Notes: generated by a model from the sequence alone, not told the origin. Numbered from the stretch's first letter, positions 1 through 9,171 are shown. The stretch: DNA of 64,000 nt from Pyrobaculum ferrireducens (GCF_000234805.1 NC_016645.1:592391-656390); one strand, 5' to 3'. Made by a program: numbers and translations.

Positions 1-75
1 CTTCGGCTTGGTGTAGCTCAGAGGCCTAAGCCTCGTGGCGAAGCCACCCGCCAAAATAATCCCACACTCAGCCAC
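1..75 (-). CDS. Sugar-phosphate nucleotidyltransferase, N-terminal fragment
   Basis: Partial gene running off the left edge; only about the first 25 codons are present. Read from a GTG at 75 they give the glycine-rich nucleotide-binding signature LAGGFATRLRPL followed by a T-K-P motif. This signature is diagnostic of the NTP_transferase family (glucose-1-phosphate thymidylyl/uridylyl- or mannose-1-phosphate guanylyltransferases), which make NDP-sugars for cell-surface glycans. A TATA-like element at about 94-101 (minus strand) lies roughly 22-26 bp before the GTG, matching a leaderless start. The sugar and nucleotide specificity cannot be read from this fragment. Confidence 0.8.
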   Translation of the reverse strand, partial: MAECGIILAGGFATRLRPLSYTKPK

Positions 76-218
76 GTAAAAACAAAAACCATGGTATAAA
101 TACATGACAACAGACGCGCCGCACAGCCGCCGGTAACCGCCAAGCACCAGAAGGCAGAAGCCCCCACAAGAGGCGGTATCCGCAACCCGCCGCGCGGCGC
201 CGCCGGCCGAAATTGGCG

Positions 219-929
219 TTAATCCACGCCGTGGGTTTCCAGCTGTTTTACATATTCAAACGCCACCACCTCCGCCTCTCCTACGTCTACATCTCTTCTC
301 TGGAGTACGTTGCCGCCTTCGCCCAGGATGAAGAAGGCCCGCCGGCTCCGGGGGGACGTGGCGTTGAGGTAGAACTTGGCAACCACGTACCGGTTCCCCC
401 TCCTTACGAAGATCTCCAGGGGCATGAGCCCCAGCCGGCAGGTGCAGTTCATGGAGAGCTCCCCGCCCCTCTGCAGGACCCTCGCGGTGGCCCAGGCCTT
501 GCCCACCAGCTCCACGTCTGTGGGCACTGCGTTTATGTGGAGAAGCGACCCGGCTCTGGAGGCCCCCAGCGCCACGGTGGGGCTGGCGTTGGAGAGGAGG
601 ATCGGCTTATTCCACACCTGCTCCCAGGCGCCGAACTCCCGGGCCCTGACCCCTGCGACGGTGACCGCCTTCCTCGCCAGGGGCCTGAGGCCCTCTAGGT
701 CAAGCACATATGCAGGCTTGGCGAGCGCCACCGCCTTCACGATGGAGGTAGAGAAGGAGGTTATGGCTATGTGGCCTCCGAGGAAGTCGCGGCCGACGTC
801 TGGAGCCGCCGAGTCGACGTCGACCCCCACGTACTCCTCCACCCTTTTGCCGCTCTCGACATCTAGGTAGACGAGCCTCTTGCCGACGACGCCCAGCGCC
901 AAGGTGCACGGCGTGTTGAAGGTAGCCAC
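219..929 (-). CDS. Conserved hypothetical protein, 236 aa
   Basis: I do not recognise this family. The protein is soluble, with no transmembrane segment or signal peptide. It alternates short beta-type hydrophobic stretches, and a C-x-C pair lies near residue 160 (N-C-T-C-R). The GTG at 929 follows a TATA-like TTTTATAT at about 947-955, fitting a leaderless transcript. The gene is divergent from the small gene at 1002, so the 930-1001 gap probably carries back-to-back promoters. Codon use (G/C-rich third positions) is like its neighbours, so it looks like a real resident gene. Confidence 0.7.
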   Translation of the reverse strand: MATFNTPCTLALGVVGKRLVYLDVESGKRVEEYVGVDVDSAAPDVGRDFLGGHIAITSFSTSIVKAVALAKPAYVLDLEGLRPLARKAVTVAGVRAREFGAWEQVWNKPILLSNASPTVALGASRAGSLLHINAVPTDVELVGKAWATARVLQRGGELSMNCTCRLGLMPLEIFVRRGNRYVVAKFYLNATSPRSRRAFFILGEGGNVLQRRDVDVGEAEVVAFEYVKQLETHGVD

Positions 930-1001
930 GGCCCTCGTAGACCGGGGATATAAAACCGTATATTACTCGTTGAGTACATAAGTCCCGGTGCGCGGAGTTG
1001 C

Positions 1002-1208
1002 GTGGACTTCCGGGTAATTGCCAAGCTTGTCGCGTCTAGAATAGGCGAGGAGCCCACTGACCTGGACAAGGTGCTGGAGGGGCTTGGGATAGACATGCCG
1101 TGGATAGACAAGATCAAGCTGGTACACAGCATGGAGGGGGTGGAGGCAGTCTACCACGCAGTATCCGGCAAAATCCTCGTGAGGAGGGTAAACGCGGCGA
1201 GGGCCTAG
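1002..1208 (+). CDS. Small conserved-looking protein, 68 aa
   Basis: Short acidic/basic soluble protein starting at GTG 1002. It is mostly predicted helix, followed by a beta hairpin near the C-terminus (VYHAVSGKILVRR). It has no cysteine and no membrane segment. It sits 27 bp before the HIT gene in the same direction and may be co-transcribed with it. The frame is open throughout with typical local codon bias, but no family can be assigned. The start is uncertain because other GTG codons lie just upstream in other frames. Confidence 0.55.
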   Translation: MDFRVIAKLVASRIGEEPTDLDKVLEGLGIDMPWIDKIKLVHSMEGVEAVYHAVSGKILVRRVNAARA

Positions 1209-1235
1209 TTTATTAACTGGGGTTTTCAAATCGAC

Positions 1236-1697
1236 GTGGGCTACAGAGTTGTCTACGCCCCGTGGCGCTACAGATACATAAAAAACATAGGGAAGGAGGG
1301 GTGCTTCCTCTGCAGAGCCGCCGGCGAGCCCCACCGAGACGACGAAAACCTTGTCCCCCACAGAGGGAGGCACGTATTCGCCATACTCAACAAATACCCC
1401 TACACCTGGGGACACGTAATGATCGCCCCCTACAGACACATCTCCCAGTTTGAGGAGATGACCGCCGAAGAGTGGACCGAGATGGTGGCACTCGCCAGGA
1501 GGCTCACGCAGGCCCTGGCCAGGATCGCCGGCGCCAGGGACTTCATAATTGGGATAAACGTGGGCCGCGCCGCCGGGGCGGGGCTGGAAAGTCACATACA
1601 CCTCCACGTAATCCCCAAAGACACCGAAGTGCCCCCAGCCAGCGACTTGGACCCCGCCCTTGTACAGCTAACCCGCGACCTGCGGAAGGCCCTATGA
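1236..1697 (+). CDS. HIT-family nucleotide hydrolase/transferase
   Basis: Histidine-triad protein of 153 aa. It carries the catalytic triad HIHLHVIP near residues 127-134, where the middle His is the nucleophile that attacks the alpha-phosphate of a nucleotide. An N-terminal CFLC motif (about 23-26) with later His residues resembles the zinc site of Ap4A-phosphorylase-type HIT proteins. The likely substrates are dinucleoside polyphosphates or nucleotide-monophosphate conjugates. The GTG at 1236 follows an AT-rich stretch. The stop overlaps the ATG of the next gene (ATGA at 1694), so HIT, ATPase and PIN genes form one translationally coupled unit. Confidence 0.88.
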   Translation: MGYRVVYAPWRYRYIKNIGKEGCFLCRAAGEPHRDDENLVPHRGRHVFAILNKYPYTWGHVMIAPYRHISQFEEMTAEEWTEMVALARRLTQALARIAGARDFIIGINVGRAAGAGLESHIHLHVIPKDTEVPPASDLDPALVQLTRDLRKAL

Positions 1698-2737
1698 TAA
1701 GGAGGATATGTCTAGATCACTTCAGAGGGGTAAAGGCTGGTTGCGTGGAGCTGGGGCGCCGCTCCCTCATCCACGGCCCCCCAAACTCGGGAAAAACCAC
1801 GTACATAGAAGCCCTCGCCCTCCTCGTCCAGAGCCGGGGAGAGCAGTGGCTGGCGCTGGAGGGCCCCCTCCTAATCGTCCACGAGCCCGAGGACCTGCAC
1901 CACGGAGGCGACCTCGACAAGCCCTTCGCCGTGGAGTTCACCGCTGAGGTGGGGGCCGGCGAGGTCAGCTACGGCTACAGATACGCCACTGCGACGAACT
2001 ACGTGGAGCAGTGGGTCGGGATCGGGGGGAGGTTGCTGGCGAGGATGGCTAAGAGGGGGGAGCGCGGCGTCTTGACGCACCCCGTGGAGGCGGAGCTCTG
2101 TGCCGCGCCCTACGCGGTGATGAACGAAGACGCACTCATAACCTGCGCCGCGGTGGAGAGCGAAGAGCTTAGAGCCGCCGAGAGAGCCCTCATGGAGCTG
2201 AGGATAGGACTGAAAGACAAGTTTTACTTCATCAGCGGCCGGAGGCTCGCCGCGTGGAAATACACATACGAAACCCACGTAGACCTCATGCCGCAGACCA
2301 GCGTGGGGCCGGAGGGGCAGTTCACCCCCCACCACCTCTCAAGAGTGCTGACCCTCCCCTCCTACGACCCGGTTAGAGAGGCCCTCTACGCCTACCTACC
2401 CGCCGCGGGGGTGGAGGACGTCCGCGTCGGCCTTGTGAAAAGCGGCAGAGTGGCGCTGTACGTTAAGAAGGGCGGGTTGTGGACCAACGCCTACAACGCC
2501 GGTAGCTACACCAAGGCAGTCCTCCCAGTCCTCCTCCAGATGCTCCTAGCCAACGAAGGCTCCGCGGTCTTCATAGACGACGCCGATCTAGCAGTCCCCA
2601 GCGACAGGGCCGAGGCGCTCCTGTCCACCCTGCTGGAGATCGCCGAGAGGAGGCGCCTCCAGCTGGTGGCCGCCGCCAGAGAGCCCGCCTTCGCCCGCGC
2701 CGCCGAGAAGCTCGGCATGAGCATCGCCGCTCTGTGA
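1694..2737 (+). CDS. P-loop ATPase, AAA/RecF-like (347 aa)
   Basis: Starts at the ATG overlapping the HIT stop; the open frame extends further upstream, but that part overlies the HIT gene and is not needed. Residues 29-38 hold a Walker A (GPPNSGKTT). A hydrophobic Walker B-like strand ending in DDAD lies near residue 295. The N-terminus (C-L-D-H-F-R-G-V-K-A) resembles the first strand of RecF/SMC-type AAA ATPases, whose two halves meet around a helical insertion. No nuclease or DNA-binding domain is visible. It lies between HIT and PIN genes with overlaps on both sides, which suggests a shared but unknown role in nucleic-acid or nucleotide metabolism. Confidence 0.75.
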   Translation: MIRRICLDHFRGVKAGCVELGRRSLIHGPPNSGKTTYIEALALLVQSRGEQWLALEGPLLIVHEPEDLHHGGDLDKPFAVEFTAEVGAGEVSYGYRYATATNYVEQWVGIGGRLLARMAKRGERGVLTHPVEAELCAAPYAVMNEDALITCAAVESEELRAAERALMELRIGLKDKFYFISGRRLAAWKYTYETHVDLMPQTSVGPEGQFTPHHLSRVLTLPSYDPVREALYAYLPAAGVEDVRVGLVKSGRVALYVKKGGLWTNAYNAGSYTKAVLPVLLQMLLANEGSAVFIDDADLAVPSDRAEALLSTLLEIAERRRLQLVAAAREPAFARAAEKLGMSIAAL

Positions 2738-3075
2738 AGCTGGTGCTAGACACCTCGGCTCTCATCTACATAGTAGAGCGCAGGATAGACATAGGGGTCT
2801 TGTTAGAACACGAAATACACATCCCAACGGCCGTGGTGGAGGAGCTCCGCACCCTCTCCGCAAGGAGTAGAAAGGCGAGGGCCGCCGCGCAGTTGCTCCC
2901 CCTCCTAAGGCCGAGGATAGTGGAGCGGCGGGGCCCGGCCGACGTCGCCGTGGTGGAGCTGGCGAGGGAGATAGGCGCCGTCTTGGTGACGGGGGACTCC
3001 GCCCTGGCCGAGCGCGCCAGGCGCGAGGGGGTGCCCGTGGCCAAGTTCCACAAGGGGCAGCTCGCCATATATTGA
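2734..3075 (+). CDS. PIN-domain ribonuclease-like protein
   Basis: Complete single PIN domain of 113 aa. The first acidic residue is in LVLDTSALI (D6), followed by an E in VVEELRTL and the paired acidic region VTGDSALAERA near the C-terminus, which together form the Mg-binding site. It has no antitoxin partner. Its position next to rpo7/spt4 fits the Fcf1/Utp23-like or VapC9-like PIN proteins often found in archaeal information-processing clusters, which act in rRNA processing, better than a toxin. The GTG at 2734 overlaps the ATPase stop. Confidence 0.83.
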   Translation: MKLVLDTSALIYIVERRIDIGVLLEHEIHIPTAVVEELRTLSARSRKARAAAQLLPLLRPRIVERRGPADVAVVELAREIGAVLVTGDSALAERARREGVPVAKFHKGQLAIY

Positions 3076-3105
3076 GAAGCCGCTTGCTGGGGCGGTGGGC
3101 GAAAG

Positions 3106-3114
3106 TATATAAAT
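3106..3114 (+). promoter_or_regulatory. TATA box of the rpo7-spt4 operon
   Basis: TATATAAAT is centred about 23-26 bp before the GTG start at 3133. Transcription should therefore begin at or next to the start codon, giving a leaderless mRNA. This is the clearest example of the architecture seen before most genes in the window and was used to choose between alternative starts. Confidence 0.75.
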
Positions 3115-3132
3115 AACGGGATACTGCACAGC

Positions 3133-3708
3133 GTGCCTTTTAGATTAGTCGAGGCGGAGGACTACGTGCGGATCCCCCCCACGGAGTTTGGAAAGCCGCT
3201 GGAGGACATCGCCCTACAGCAGTTGAAAAGCCGCTACGAAGGGAGGGTGTTGAGAGAGGTTGGGTACGTCGTAGCGGTGTTGAAGGCCGAGGTGGGGCGG
3301 GAGGGGAAGATCGTCTTCGGCGACGGCGGGACCTACCACAAGGCTGTCTTCACAATGCTGACATATATGCCTCTCGACGGCGAGGTGGTGGAGGGAGTCG
3401 TGGAGAACGTCAGGGAGATGGGCATGCTAGTCAGGGTGGGGCCCATCCTCGGCTTTATAAACAAGATACACGTCATGGACGAGCCCAACATATTCTTCGA
3501 CGCAAGCACCAAGAGCTACATCGGCGAGAGGACAAAGCGTAGGGTGTCGGTCGGCGACGTGGTGAGGGCCCGCATCACCGGCGTCAGCTTCACCACCCCC
3601 AGAGAGGGCACAGACCTCCTCCTCAGAGTAACCCTCACCATGAGGATGCCCGGCATGGGCAAGCTGGAGTGGCTAAGGGAGAAAAAGCCTGCGGCTAAGA
3701 AGACATGA
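3133..3708 (+). CDS. rpo7: RNA polymerase subunit Rpo7 (RpoE')
   Basis: 191 aa, normal for archaeal Rpo7. The N-terminal RNP-like tip domain (about 1-80) binds the polymerase clamp. The C-terminal S1/OB domain (about 82-180) begins with GEVVEGVVENVREMGMLVRVG, the usual S1 opening. Rpo7 forms the stalk with Rpo4 and helps promoter opening and RNA binding. The stop overlaps the ATG of spt4. A strong TATA precedes the GTG start, as expected for a highly expressed gene. Confidence 0.96.
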   Translation: MPFRLVEAEDYVRIPPTEFGKPLEDIALQQLKSRYEGRVLREVGYVVAVLKAEVGREGKIVFGDGGTYHKAVFTMLTYMPLDGEVVEGVVENVREMGMLVRVGPILGFINKIHVMDEPNIFFDASTKSYIGERTKRRVSVGDVVRARITGVSFTTPREGTDLLLRVTLTMRMPGMGKLEWLREKKPAAKKT

Positions 3709-3926
3709 GCGCCAAGAAGAAGACGCTAAGCGGCTACAAGGCGTGCAGGCGGTGCAAGCTAGTGGTGCCAGAAGACGCGAAGCAGTGCCCCAACTGCGGC
3801 TCCGAGGAGTTCGCCCCCAGGTGGCGCGGCATGATAGCAGTAATAGACCCCGCCAAGTCGTGCATCGCCAAGAGGCTCGGCATAGAAAAAAGCGGGATAT
3901 ACGCCCTAGAAATAGTAGAGGAGTAA
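3705..3926 (+). CDS. spt4: Transcription elongation factor Spt4 (RpoE'')
   Basis: 73 aa zinc-ribbon protein with two Cys pairs (CRRC at 14-17 and CPNC at about 28-31), the Zn site of Spt4. It pairs with Spt5 and the RNA polymerase clamp to promote processivity. It follows rpo7 with an ATGA overlap, the usual archaeal arrangement. The Lys-rich N-terminus is normal for the family. Confidence 0.95.
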   Translation: MSAKKKTLSGYKACRRCKLVVPEDAKQCPNCGSEEFAPRWRGMIAVIDPAKSCIAKRLGIEKSGIYALEIVEE

Positions 3927-3960
3927 TAAGTAGCTAGAGCGGTGAATAAATTGTAGTAGA

Positions 3961-3966
3961 TTTTTT
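3961..3966 (+). terminator. Poly-T terminator after spt4
   Basis: A T6 run about 35 bp after the spt4 stop, preceded by AT-rich sequence, in the short gap before a convergent gene. Archaeal intrinsic termination needs a T run without a hairpin, which fits. Confidence 0.4.
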
Positions 3967-3975
3967 GCAATAACT

Positions 3976-4353
3976 CTATAATCCGCCTTGGCACTTTGTA
4001 ATTCGTTGTGCTATGGAGAAGAGGTGTTGCCTGTAGGCCTCTAGTTCTCTTATCAGCGTGGTGTAGTCTAGGGGGTGGGCTGTGAATTCCTCTCCGAGTA
4101 CTTCGGCGGCGACTGCCCTTAGGGCGCCTCTGGTGACTCTGTCGTATAGGTCTAGTAGCCTCCTGACTCTGGACTCGAATACGTAGTAGTTGGCGACTAG
4201 GCGGGCGGCCTCCGCCTCGTCTAGACAGGCGCCGCAGTCCGCCAGCTTTACTAGGGTCTCTATGGCTTCGGCTGTCCGGGCGCCAACGGCTTTGCGGAAG
4301 GTCGGCGACTTGGTCTTCTCTCTGAGTATGGCCAGCGCCTCCTGGAGATCCAC
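3976..4353 (-). CDS. Hypothetical helical protein, 125 aa
   Basis: I recognise no family. The sequence is almost wholly alpha-helical, rich in Ala, Glu, Arg and Leu, with a C-G-A-C pair near residue 40. There is no signal peptide or membrane segment. The GTG start at 4353 follows a TATA-like CTTAAAAG at about 4372-4380. Pyrobaculum genomes carry several small helical proteins of this kind of unknown role. It is convergent with spt4. Confidence 0.6.
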   Translation of the reverse strand: MDLQEALAILREKTKSPTFRKAVGARTAEAIETLVKLADCGACLDEAEAARLVANYYVFESRVRRLLDLYDRVTRGALRAVAAEVLGEEFTAHPLDYTTLIRELEAYRQHLFSIAQRITKCQGGL

Positions 4354-4808
4354 GGGGTTTTGTTGGAGGCGTCTTTTAAGCTGTGGGCCGCTACGGGGGC
4401 GCCATGTCTATATATGGGGATTGGGACTATATTGTGTCTAATGATTTGGGCTGTTGCCTACGACGGGTTTAGCCTAGCCGTTTAGCATGTGATGGGTAGG
4501 CTTAGGGAGGGTTAAGAGGCTGTCTATTGAGGATGCCCTCTCTGTACCGAGTGTACGATCATTGAGGGACATGGAGGAAATTGGGGGGGCTTAAGGTGGG
4601 GCAGAGGATAGATGAGATTGCTTGAGATTGAGCTTCTTCTGGAGCTGGTCGGGTCTAAGCAATATTCTGTACACTAGGCGGTTTTTGCGCCTTTCCGATT
4701 TTTGGTTGATAGCCGCTGGTTTTTGTTTCCTTGTGGTGTTGCGTTGGTGGGGGCGTGTCTGTGGCGCGGCGTTGTAAATGCATTTATAGGGAGTTGGAGG
4801 TGTGGGGT
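4354..4808. other. 455-bp intergenic region, possible gene remnant
   Basis: No intact gene of useful length. The left end holds the promoter of the minus-strand gene, and the right end holds the TTTATA element (4783-4788) for alaS. Between them the base composition is less G+C-biased, with a G7 run near 4582-4588. A 20-codon open stretch from ATG 4612 has a Leu/Glu pattern resembling the start of a helical domain, but it stops at 4672-4674. It could be a decayed small gene; nothing firmer can be supported. No tRNA or repeat was seen. Confidence 0.35.
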
Positions 4809-7487
4809 ATGTTGAGCGCTAAGATTCTGGAGAGATCTGGCTTCTTGAGGAAGCAGTGTCCGCTCTGCAGGTCTTATTTCTGGACGAAGAGGGTGGATCA
4901 GGTTTACTGCGGCGACCAGCCCTGCGTGCCGTACGGCTTCATTGGGAACCCCCCGGCGAAGGTGTCGGTGGAGTCGCTTGGGGAGCTTAGGGAGAGGTTT
5001 CTGCGGTTCTTCGAGCGGCACGGCCACGTCAGGATTAGGAGGTATCCGGTTGTGGCTAGGTGGAGGGACGACGTCTATCTCGTCGGGGCGTCGATTTACG
5101 ACTTCCAGCCGTGGGTGACGAGCGGGGCGGTGCCGCCGCCGGCGAACCCCCTGGCGATTTCCCAGCCCTCCATCCGGCTGACCGACGTGGACAAGGTTGG
5201 GAGGAGCGGCCGCCACCTCACCGGCTTCGAGATGATGGCTCACCACGCCTTTAACTACCCCGATCGGTATGTCTACTGGATAGACGAGACGACTGAGTAC
5301 GCGTACCGGTTCTTCACAGAGGAGCTGGGCATTGCGCCGGAGGAGATTACGTTTAAGGAGTCTGTGTGGGAGGGCGGGGGGAACGCCGGGGAGTGTTTCG
5401 AGGTTTTGATAAGGGGTCTGGAGGTGGCGACTCTCGTCTTTATGCACTACGAGGTTAAGGAGGGGAGGTACGTGGAGCTCCCCCTGAAGATCGTGGACAC
5501 CGGCTACGGGCTTGAGAGGATTTACTGGCTTCTGAAGGGGACGCCGACGATATACGACGCTGTGTTCGGGCCGTTTCTGGATAGGGCCAGGAGGCGGCTG
5601 GGGGTGCCGGAGCCTCCCGTGGACGTCATGGGGAGGGCCTCCATCTACTTCGGACAGATGGACCCCGAGGTTATCGGGCTTGAGAAGGCCTACGACGTAA
5701 TTGCGGAGAAGATCGGCGTCGACCCCAAGTGGCTGAGGGAGGTGTTTAGGCCGCAGGAGGCGCTGTACGTGCTGGCCGACCACAGCAGGACCGTTTCGTG
5801 GATGATCGCAGACGGCGTCATCCCCTCGAACAGCGGGGCGGGGTACCTCGCCCGCCTCCTCATCAGAAGGACGCTGAGGAGTTTGAGGCTGGCTGGGGTG
5901 GAGGCGCCTCTGGTGGAGCTCTTCGATATGCACCTCAAGGAGCTGAGGGGCGACTACCCGGAGGTGTGGGAGGCGAGGGGGCTCATCCTCGAGCTGGTGG
6001 ATATCGAGGAGAGGAAGTACAGAGAGGTATTGAAGTCGGCCCCGGGGGTGGTGAAGAAGGCGCTTGACGAGGCGAGGAGGCGGGGGAGGTCTGGCTTCGA
6101 CGCCGACGACCTAGTCTCGCTGTACGACAGCTACGGCCTCCCGCCCGAAGTGGTGGCGGAGGCGGCGAAATCGCTCGGGGTTGAGGTTAGGATACCCGAC
6201 GACTTCTACTCCAGGCTGGCGGCGCGGCACGCCAGAAGGGAGAGGCATGAGGAGAAGACGCTGGTGGAGATGGCTAAGGTTGTCGACCTGCCGAGGACTA
6301 GGGAGCTCTTCTACGAGGATCCCTACATGAAGAACTTCAAGGCGAGGGTTCTGAGGGTGATAGACGGGAGGTACGTTATCCTTGACCAGACGGCGTTTTA
6401 CGCAGAGGGCGGCGGCCAGCCGGCGGACGTCGGCGTGCTCAAGTTCGACGGCGGGGAGGCGAAGGTCGTCGACGTCCAGAGGGTGGGGCACGTAATTGTG
6501 CACGTCGTCGAGGGGAGGGCCCCGCCGGAGGGGGGCGAGGTGGTTGGGGAGATCGACTGGGAGAGGCGGTACGCCCTCATGAAGATGCACACAGGCACGC
6601 ACGTCCTTATCCAGAGCATTAGGAGGGTGCTGGGGCCCCACATATGGCAGGCGGGGGCGCAGAAGGACATCCCCTCCAGCCGCCTCGACGTGACCCACTT
6701 CAAGCTCCCCACGCCGGAGGAGGTGGCGGCTATTGAGAGGCTCGCTAACTCTGTGGTGCAGGCGAACCTCCCGGTGTATGCCAGGGTTGTCCCCCGCAAC
6801 GTGGCGGAGGCGAAGTACGGCTTTGTCTTGTACCAAGGCGGGGTGGTGCCGGCGAGGGAGATCAGGGTGTTGCAGATAGGCCCCGACGAGGCTCCATTCG
6901 ACGTCCAGGCGTGCGGAGGCACCCACCTCAAATCCACGGGTGAGGTCGGCCTCATCAAGATTCAGAAGGTGGAGCGCATCGCCGACGGCGTGGTGCGCTT
7001 CATATTCACCACGGGGCTCCACGCCCTTGCCTACGTCCAGGAGCTGGAGCGGCAGGTGGCCGAGGCGGCTTCTCTGGCCGGGGGGAGGAGGGACGACGTG
7101 GTGGACTCGGTGAGGAGGCTGTTGCAGAGGGCGGAGGAGGCTGAGAGGAGGGCGAGCCGCTACGCGGAGCTCTACGCCGCCGGGCTTGCGCAGAGCCTGA
7201 GGACTGAATCCGCCGGCCGCTACAAGCTAGCCGTCTTGGAGCTAGACGACGAGGAGCTGGCCAAGAGGGTGGCGCAGATAGCCACGGGCCGCGACAAGGA
7301 TCTGGTTCTGCTTGTGGTGGGCGGGGGGAGGGCCACGGTGTTTACGGGAGGCGTCGACGTGGCGCCGATTGTCAAGGCGATGCGGGAGGTGGGGTTCAGA
7401 GGAGGCGGCTCTAAGACCTTCGCCCAGGGGGTGTACACAGGCGACGTCAAGACTTTAATAGAGGCTGTGAAGAGGGCGCTGGCATGA
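4809..7487 (+). CDS. alaS: Alanyl-tRNA synthetase, archaeal type
   Basis: 892 aa from the ATG at 4809, normal for archaeal AlaRS. The order is an archaeal N-terminal Cys-rich zinc element (CPLC...C), a class II catalytic core with motif 2/3 residues (the GYGLER segment near residue 235), a helical tRNA-binding part, then the editing domain with HTGTHVL (about 598-604) and the late C-G-G-T-H zinc/editing motif. A C-terminal DHHA1-like domain ends the protein. An in-frame extension upstream to 4731 contains the promoter and is unlikely to be translated. The stop overlaps the nac start, so the two genes are coupled. Confidence 0.96.
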   Translation: MLSAKILERSGFLRKQCPLCRSYFWTKRVDQVYCGDQPCVPYGFIGNPPAKVSVESLGELRERFLRFFERHGHVRIRRYPVVARWRDDVYLVGASIYDFQPWVTSGAVPPPANPLAISQPSIRLTDVDKVGRSGRHLTGFEMMAHHAFNYPDRYVYWIDETTEYAYRFFTEELGIAPEEITFKESVWEGGGNAGECFEVLIRGLEVATLVFMHYEVKEGRYVELPLKIVDTGYGLERIYWLLKGTPTIYDAVFGPFLDRARRRLGVPEPPVDVMGRASIYFGQMDPEVIGLEKAYDVIAEKIGVDPKWLREVFRPQEALYVLADHSRTVSWMIADGVIPSNSGAGYLARLLIRRTLRSLRLAGVEAPLVELFDMHLKELRGDYPEVWEARGLILELVDIEERKYREVLKSAPGVVKKALDEARRRGRSGFDADDLVSLYDSYGLPPEVVAEAAKSLGVEVRIPDDFYSRLAARHARRERHEEKTLVEMAKVVDLPRTRELFYEDPYMKNFKARVLRVIDGRYVILDQTAFYAEGGGQPADVGVLKFDGGEAKVVDVQRVGHVIVHVVEGRAPPEGGEVVGEIDWERRYALMKMHTGTHVLIQSIRRVLGPHIWQAGAQKDIPSSRLDVTHFKLPTPEEVAAIERLANSVVQANLPVYARVVPRNVAEAKYGFVLYQGGVVPAREIRVLQIGPDEAPFDVQACGGTHLKSTGEVGLIKIQKVERIADGVVRFIFTTGLHALAYVQELERQVAEAASLAGGRRDDVVDSVRRLLQRAEEAERRASRYAELYAAGLAQSLRTESAGRYKLAVLELDDEELAKRVAQIATGRDKDLVLLVVGGGRATVFTGGVDVAPIVKAMREVGFRGGGSKTFAQGVYTGDVKTLIEAVKRALA

Positions 7488-7870
7488 TCCCCTCCAACCC
7501 CCGCGATTTGGAGCGGCTTCTCAAGAGGATGGGTATCAAGGTGGAGGAGGTGGACGCGGCTTATGTAGAGATTAGGCTCAAGTCGGGGGAGGTCCTCCGC
7601 ATCAACAACCCCACCGTGGCTCTGATGAAAATGCCTAACAAGATGCTGGTCTACCAGATACAGACGGCAGAGGGCTCAGTCCAGAGGGTAGCCCAGCAGC
7701 AACAACAGCCCCAGCCCCAGGCCTCTGAGTACGTGCCCAGTGAGGAGGACATCGCGCTCGTGGCGGAGCAGACGGGGGCCCCGAGGGAGGAGGTGGTGAA
7801 GGCCCTCATAGAGGCGAAGGGAGATTTGGTGCAAGCGGCTATGAAGTTGATATCGAGGAGGCAGGGGTAG
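7484..7870 (+). CDS. nac: Nascent polypeptide-associated complex, alpha subunit
   Basis: 128 aa with the archaeal NAC layout. A beta-rich NAC domain (about 10-62) is followed by a Gln/Pro linker with five consecutive Gln, then a C-terminal UBA domain (about 88-125) of the form [20 protein letters not shown]. Archaeal NAC works as a homodimer at the ribosomal exit site. The ATG overlaps the alaS stop, so synthetase and ribosome-associated chaperone are co-expressed. Confidence 0.94.
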   Translation: MIPSNPRDLERLLKRMGIKVEEVDAAYVEIRLKSGEVLRINNPTVALMKMPNKMLVYQIQTAEGSVQRVAQQQQQPQPQASEYVPSEEDIALVAEQTGAPREEVVKALIEAKGDLVQAAMKLISRRQG

Positions 7871-7889
7871 GCCCGGCGGCTGGATAAAG

Positions 7890-7897
7890 TTTATATT
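7890..7897 (+). promoter_or_regulatory. TATA box of the L10e gene
   Basis: TTTATATT lies 20-27 bp before the ATG at 7917, giving a leaderless transcript for the ribosomal protein gene. Confidence 0.6.
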
Positions 7898-7916
7898 ATA
7901 CACCCATCTCTGTCGT

Positions 7917-8462
7917 ATGCCAGTTAGGCCGGCGCGGTGTTACCGGCGGATTAAGGGACCGCCTTACACGAGGGAAGACTACATCCACGGCGCCCCGATG
8001 ATCCAGATCCCCAAGTTTGACATGGGCACCACAAGCGCGGCGGCCCGGGCGGCCTTCACCATGGTGGCTAAGCTCGTGGTGGAGGAGCGGGGCCAGATCA
8101 GGATGCAGGCGCTGGAGGCGGCGAGGCAGATGGCCTCGAAGTACTTGACCAAGTATGTGGGGGACGCCAACTACTACCTCAGGCTTAATGTGATTCCCCA
8201 CCACGTCCTCAGGGAGAATAGAATGCTGGCAATGGCGGGCGCAGACCGTCTACAAGAGGGTATGAGGCTGGCCTTCGGATCGCCGGCGGGGAGGGCGGCG
8301 AGGGTCGAGCCGGGGGAGGTCATATTCTACGCCGAGTTTAAGCCGGAGCACATGGCCCACATCAAGGAGGCGCTGAGACGCGCCTCGTCAAAGTTGCCCC
8401 TGCCCACACGGATAGTTATAGAGGCGAAGGATGGAGGCGGCAAGGCAACTGCACAAAGATAG
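7917..8462 (+). CDS. rpl10e: Ribosomal protein L10e (uL16 family)
   Basis: 181 aa, normal for archaeal L10e, the counterpart of bacterial L16 near the peptidyl-transferase centre. The N-terminus VRPARCYR, the YTREDYIHG segment and the central LRLNVIPHHVLRENRML block are typical. The last 32 bases overlap the next gene in another frame, an unusually long coupling overlap. Confidence 0.95.
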   Translation: MPVRPARCYRRIKGPPYTREDYIHGAPMIQIPKFDMGTTSAAARAAFTMVAKLVVEERGQIRMQALEAARQMASKYLTKYVGDANYYLRLNVIPHHVLRENRMLAMAGADRLQEGMRLAFGSPAGRAARVEPGEVIFYAEFKPEHMAHIKEALRRASSKLPLPTRIVIEAKDGGGKATAQR

Positions 8463-9171
8463 GATAGAGGCCGCCCTTGTACTACTAGAGCGCGTCCTCA
8501 ACGGGCTTATCACCTCCCGCTCCGCGCTGGTCGCCGAGCTCCAGGAGGTGTACAGGGAGAAGGGGGTTGAGCCCCTCCGCGGCCTTTCGAAAGAGGGGAT
8601 TTACGACAAGGAGATAGCCACGGTGTATCTAGTAGGGATCTACGGCGCAGGTGTCCTCGCCGCCGGGGATTACGACGACATTTTCTACATCGAGAACAGG
8701 GCTGTCGAGGCTGTGGAGATTATACGCAACGTCGGCGAGGTCCTGCCCGCCGAGCTTAAGGAGGCGCTGGCGAGGAAGACGGAGGAGGTGAAGGGGAAAT
8801 CAGCCGAGGACAGAGTCTTTAGAGTCCTCAGGCTCGTGTTCACGGGGGCGGTTTTGGGCTACTACCCAGAGATGTTGCTAACCAAGGCTTTGAAGATCTA
8901 CGAGACTGTGTACCCACAGCTGTCGGAGCGCTTGGTAAACTACGCCGCATTCTACAGCGCCTACAAAATAGCTGAGGACATCGCGCTGGGGAGGATAAGA
9001 AGCGCCGAAAACCTCAAAATTATGAAATACACATACTGCCTCAGGATGGGCTTCCAGAAATGTAAACCAAGCGACAGGCTGATTGCCGAGGTCGCCCTCC
9101 ACATATACAAAGTGGATAAGTCCCTCTTATCGAAGCTCTTCGCCAGGGGGGTACTGCCTAAGATTGGGTAG
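8431..9171 (+). CDS. Conserved crenarchaeal protein, possibly DUF2192 (246 aa)
   Basis: Soluble, mostly helical protein with no cofactor motif. The pattern (helical N-terminus, a GLSKEGIYDKEIATVYLVG segment, a helical C-terminus with two Cys) brings to mind the archaeal DUF2192 family; that is recollection, not a search result. It overlaps L10e by 32 bp, so it is probably co-translated with a ribosomal protein, which hints at a ribosome-related role. It converges on the hydrolase gene with a 14-bp 3' overlap. Confidence 0.65.
   Translation: MEAARQLHKDRIEAALVLLERVLNGLITSRSALVAELQEVYREKGVEPLRGLSKEGIYDKEIATVYLVGIYGAGVLAAGDYDDIFYIENRAVEAVEIIRNVGEVLPAELKEALARKTEEVKGKSAEDRVFRVLRLVFTGAVLGYYPEMLLTKALKIYETVYPQLSERLVNYAAFYSAYKIAEDIALGRIRSAENLKIMKYTYCLRMGFQKCKPSDRLIAEVALHIYKVDKSLLSKLFARGVLPKIG

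Noticed and set aside
1218..1240. Sequence resembling a tRNA T-loop (GTTTTCAAATC)
   Set aside because: No matching acceptor, D or anticodon arms nearby; it is the AT-rich leader of the HIT gene.
4731..4808. In-frame N-terminal extension of alaS
   Set aside because: Contains the TTTATA promoter element, is Cys/Gly-rich and unlike AlaRS; the ATG at 4809 fits the family.
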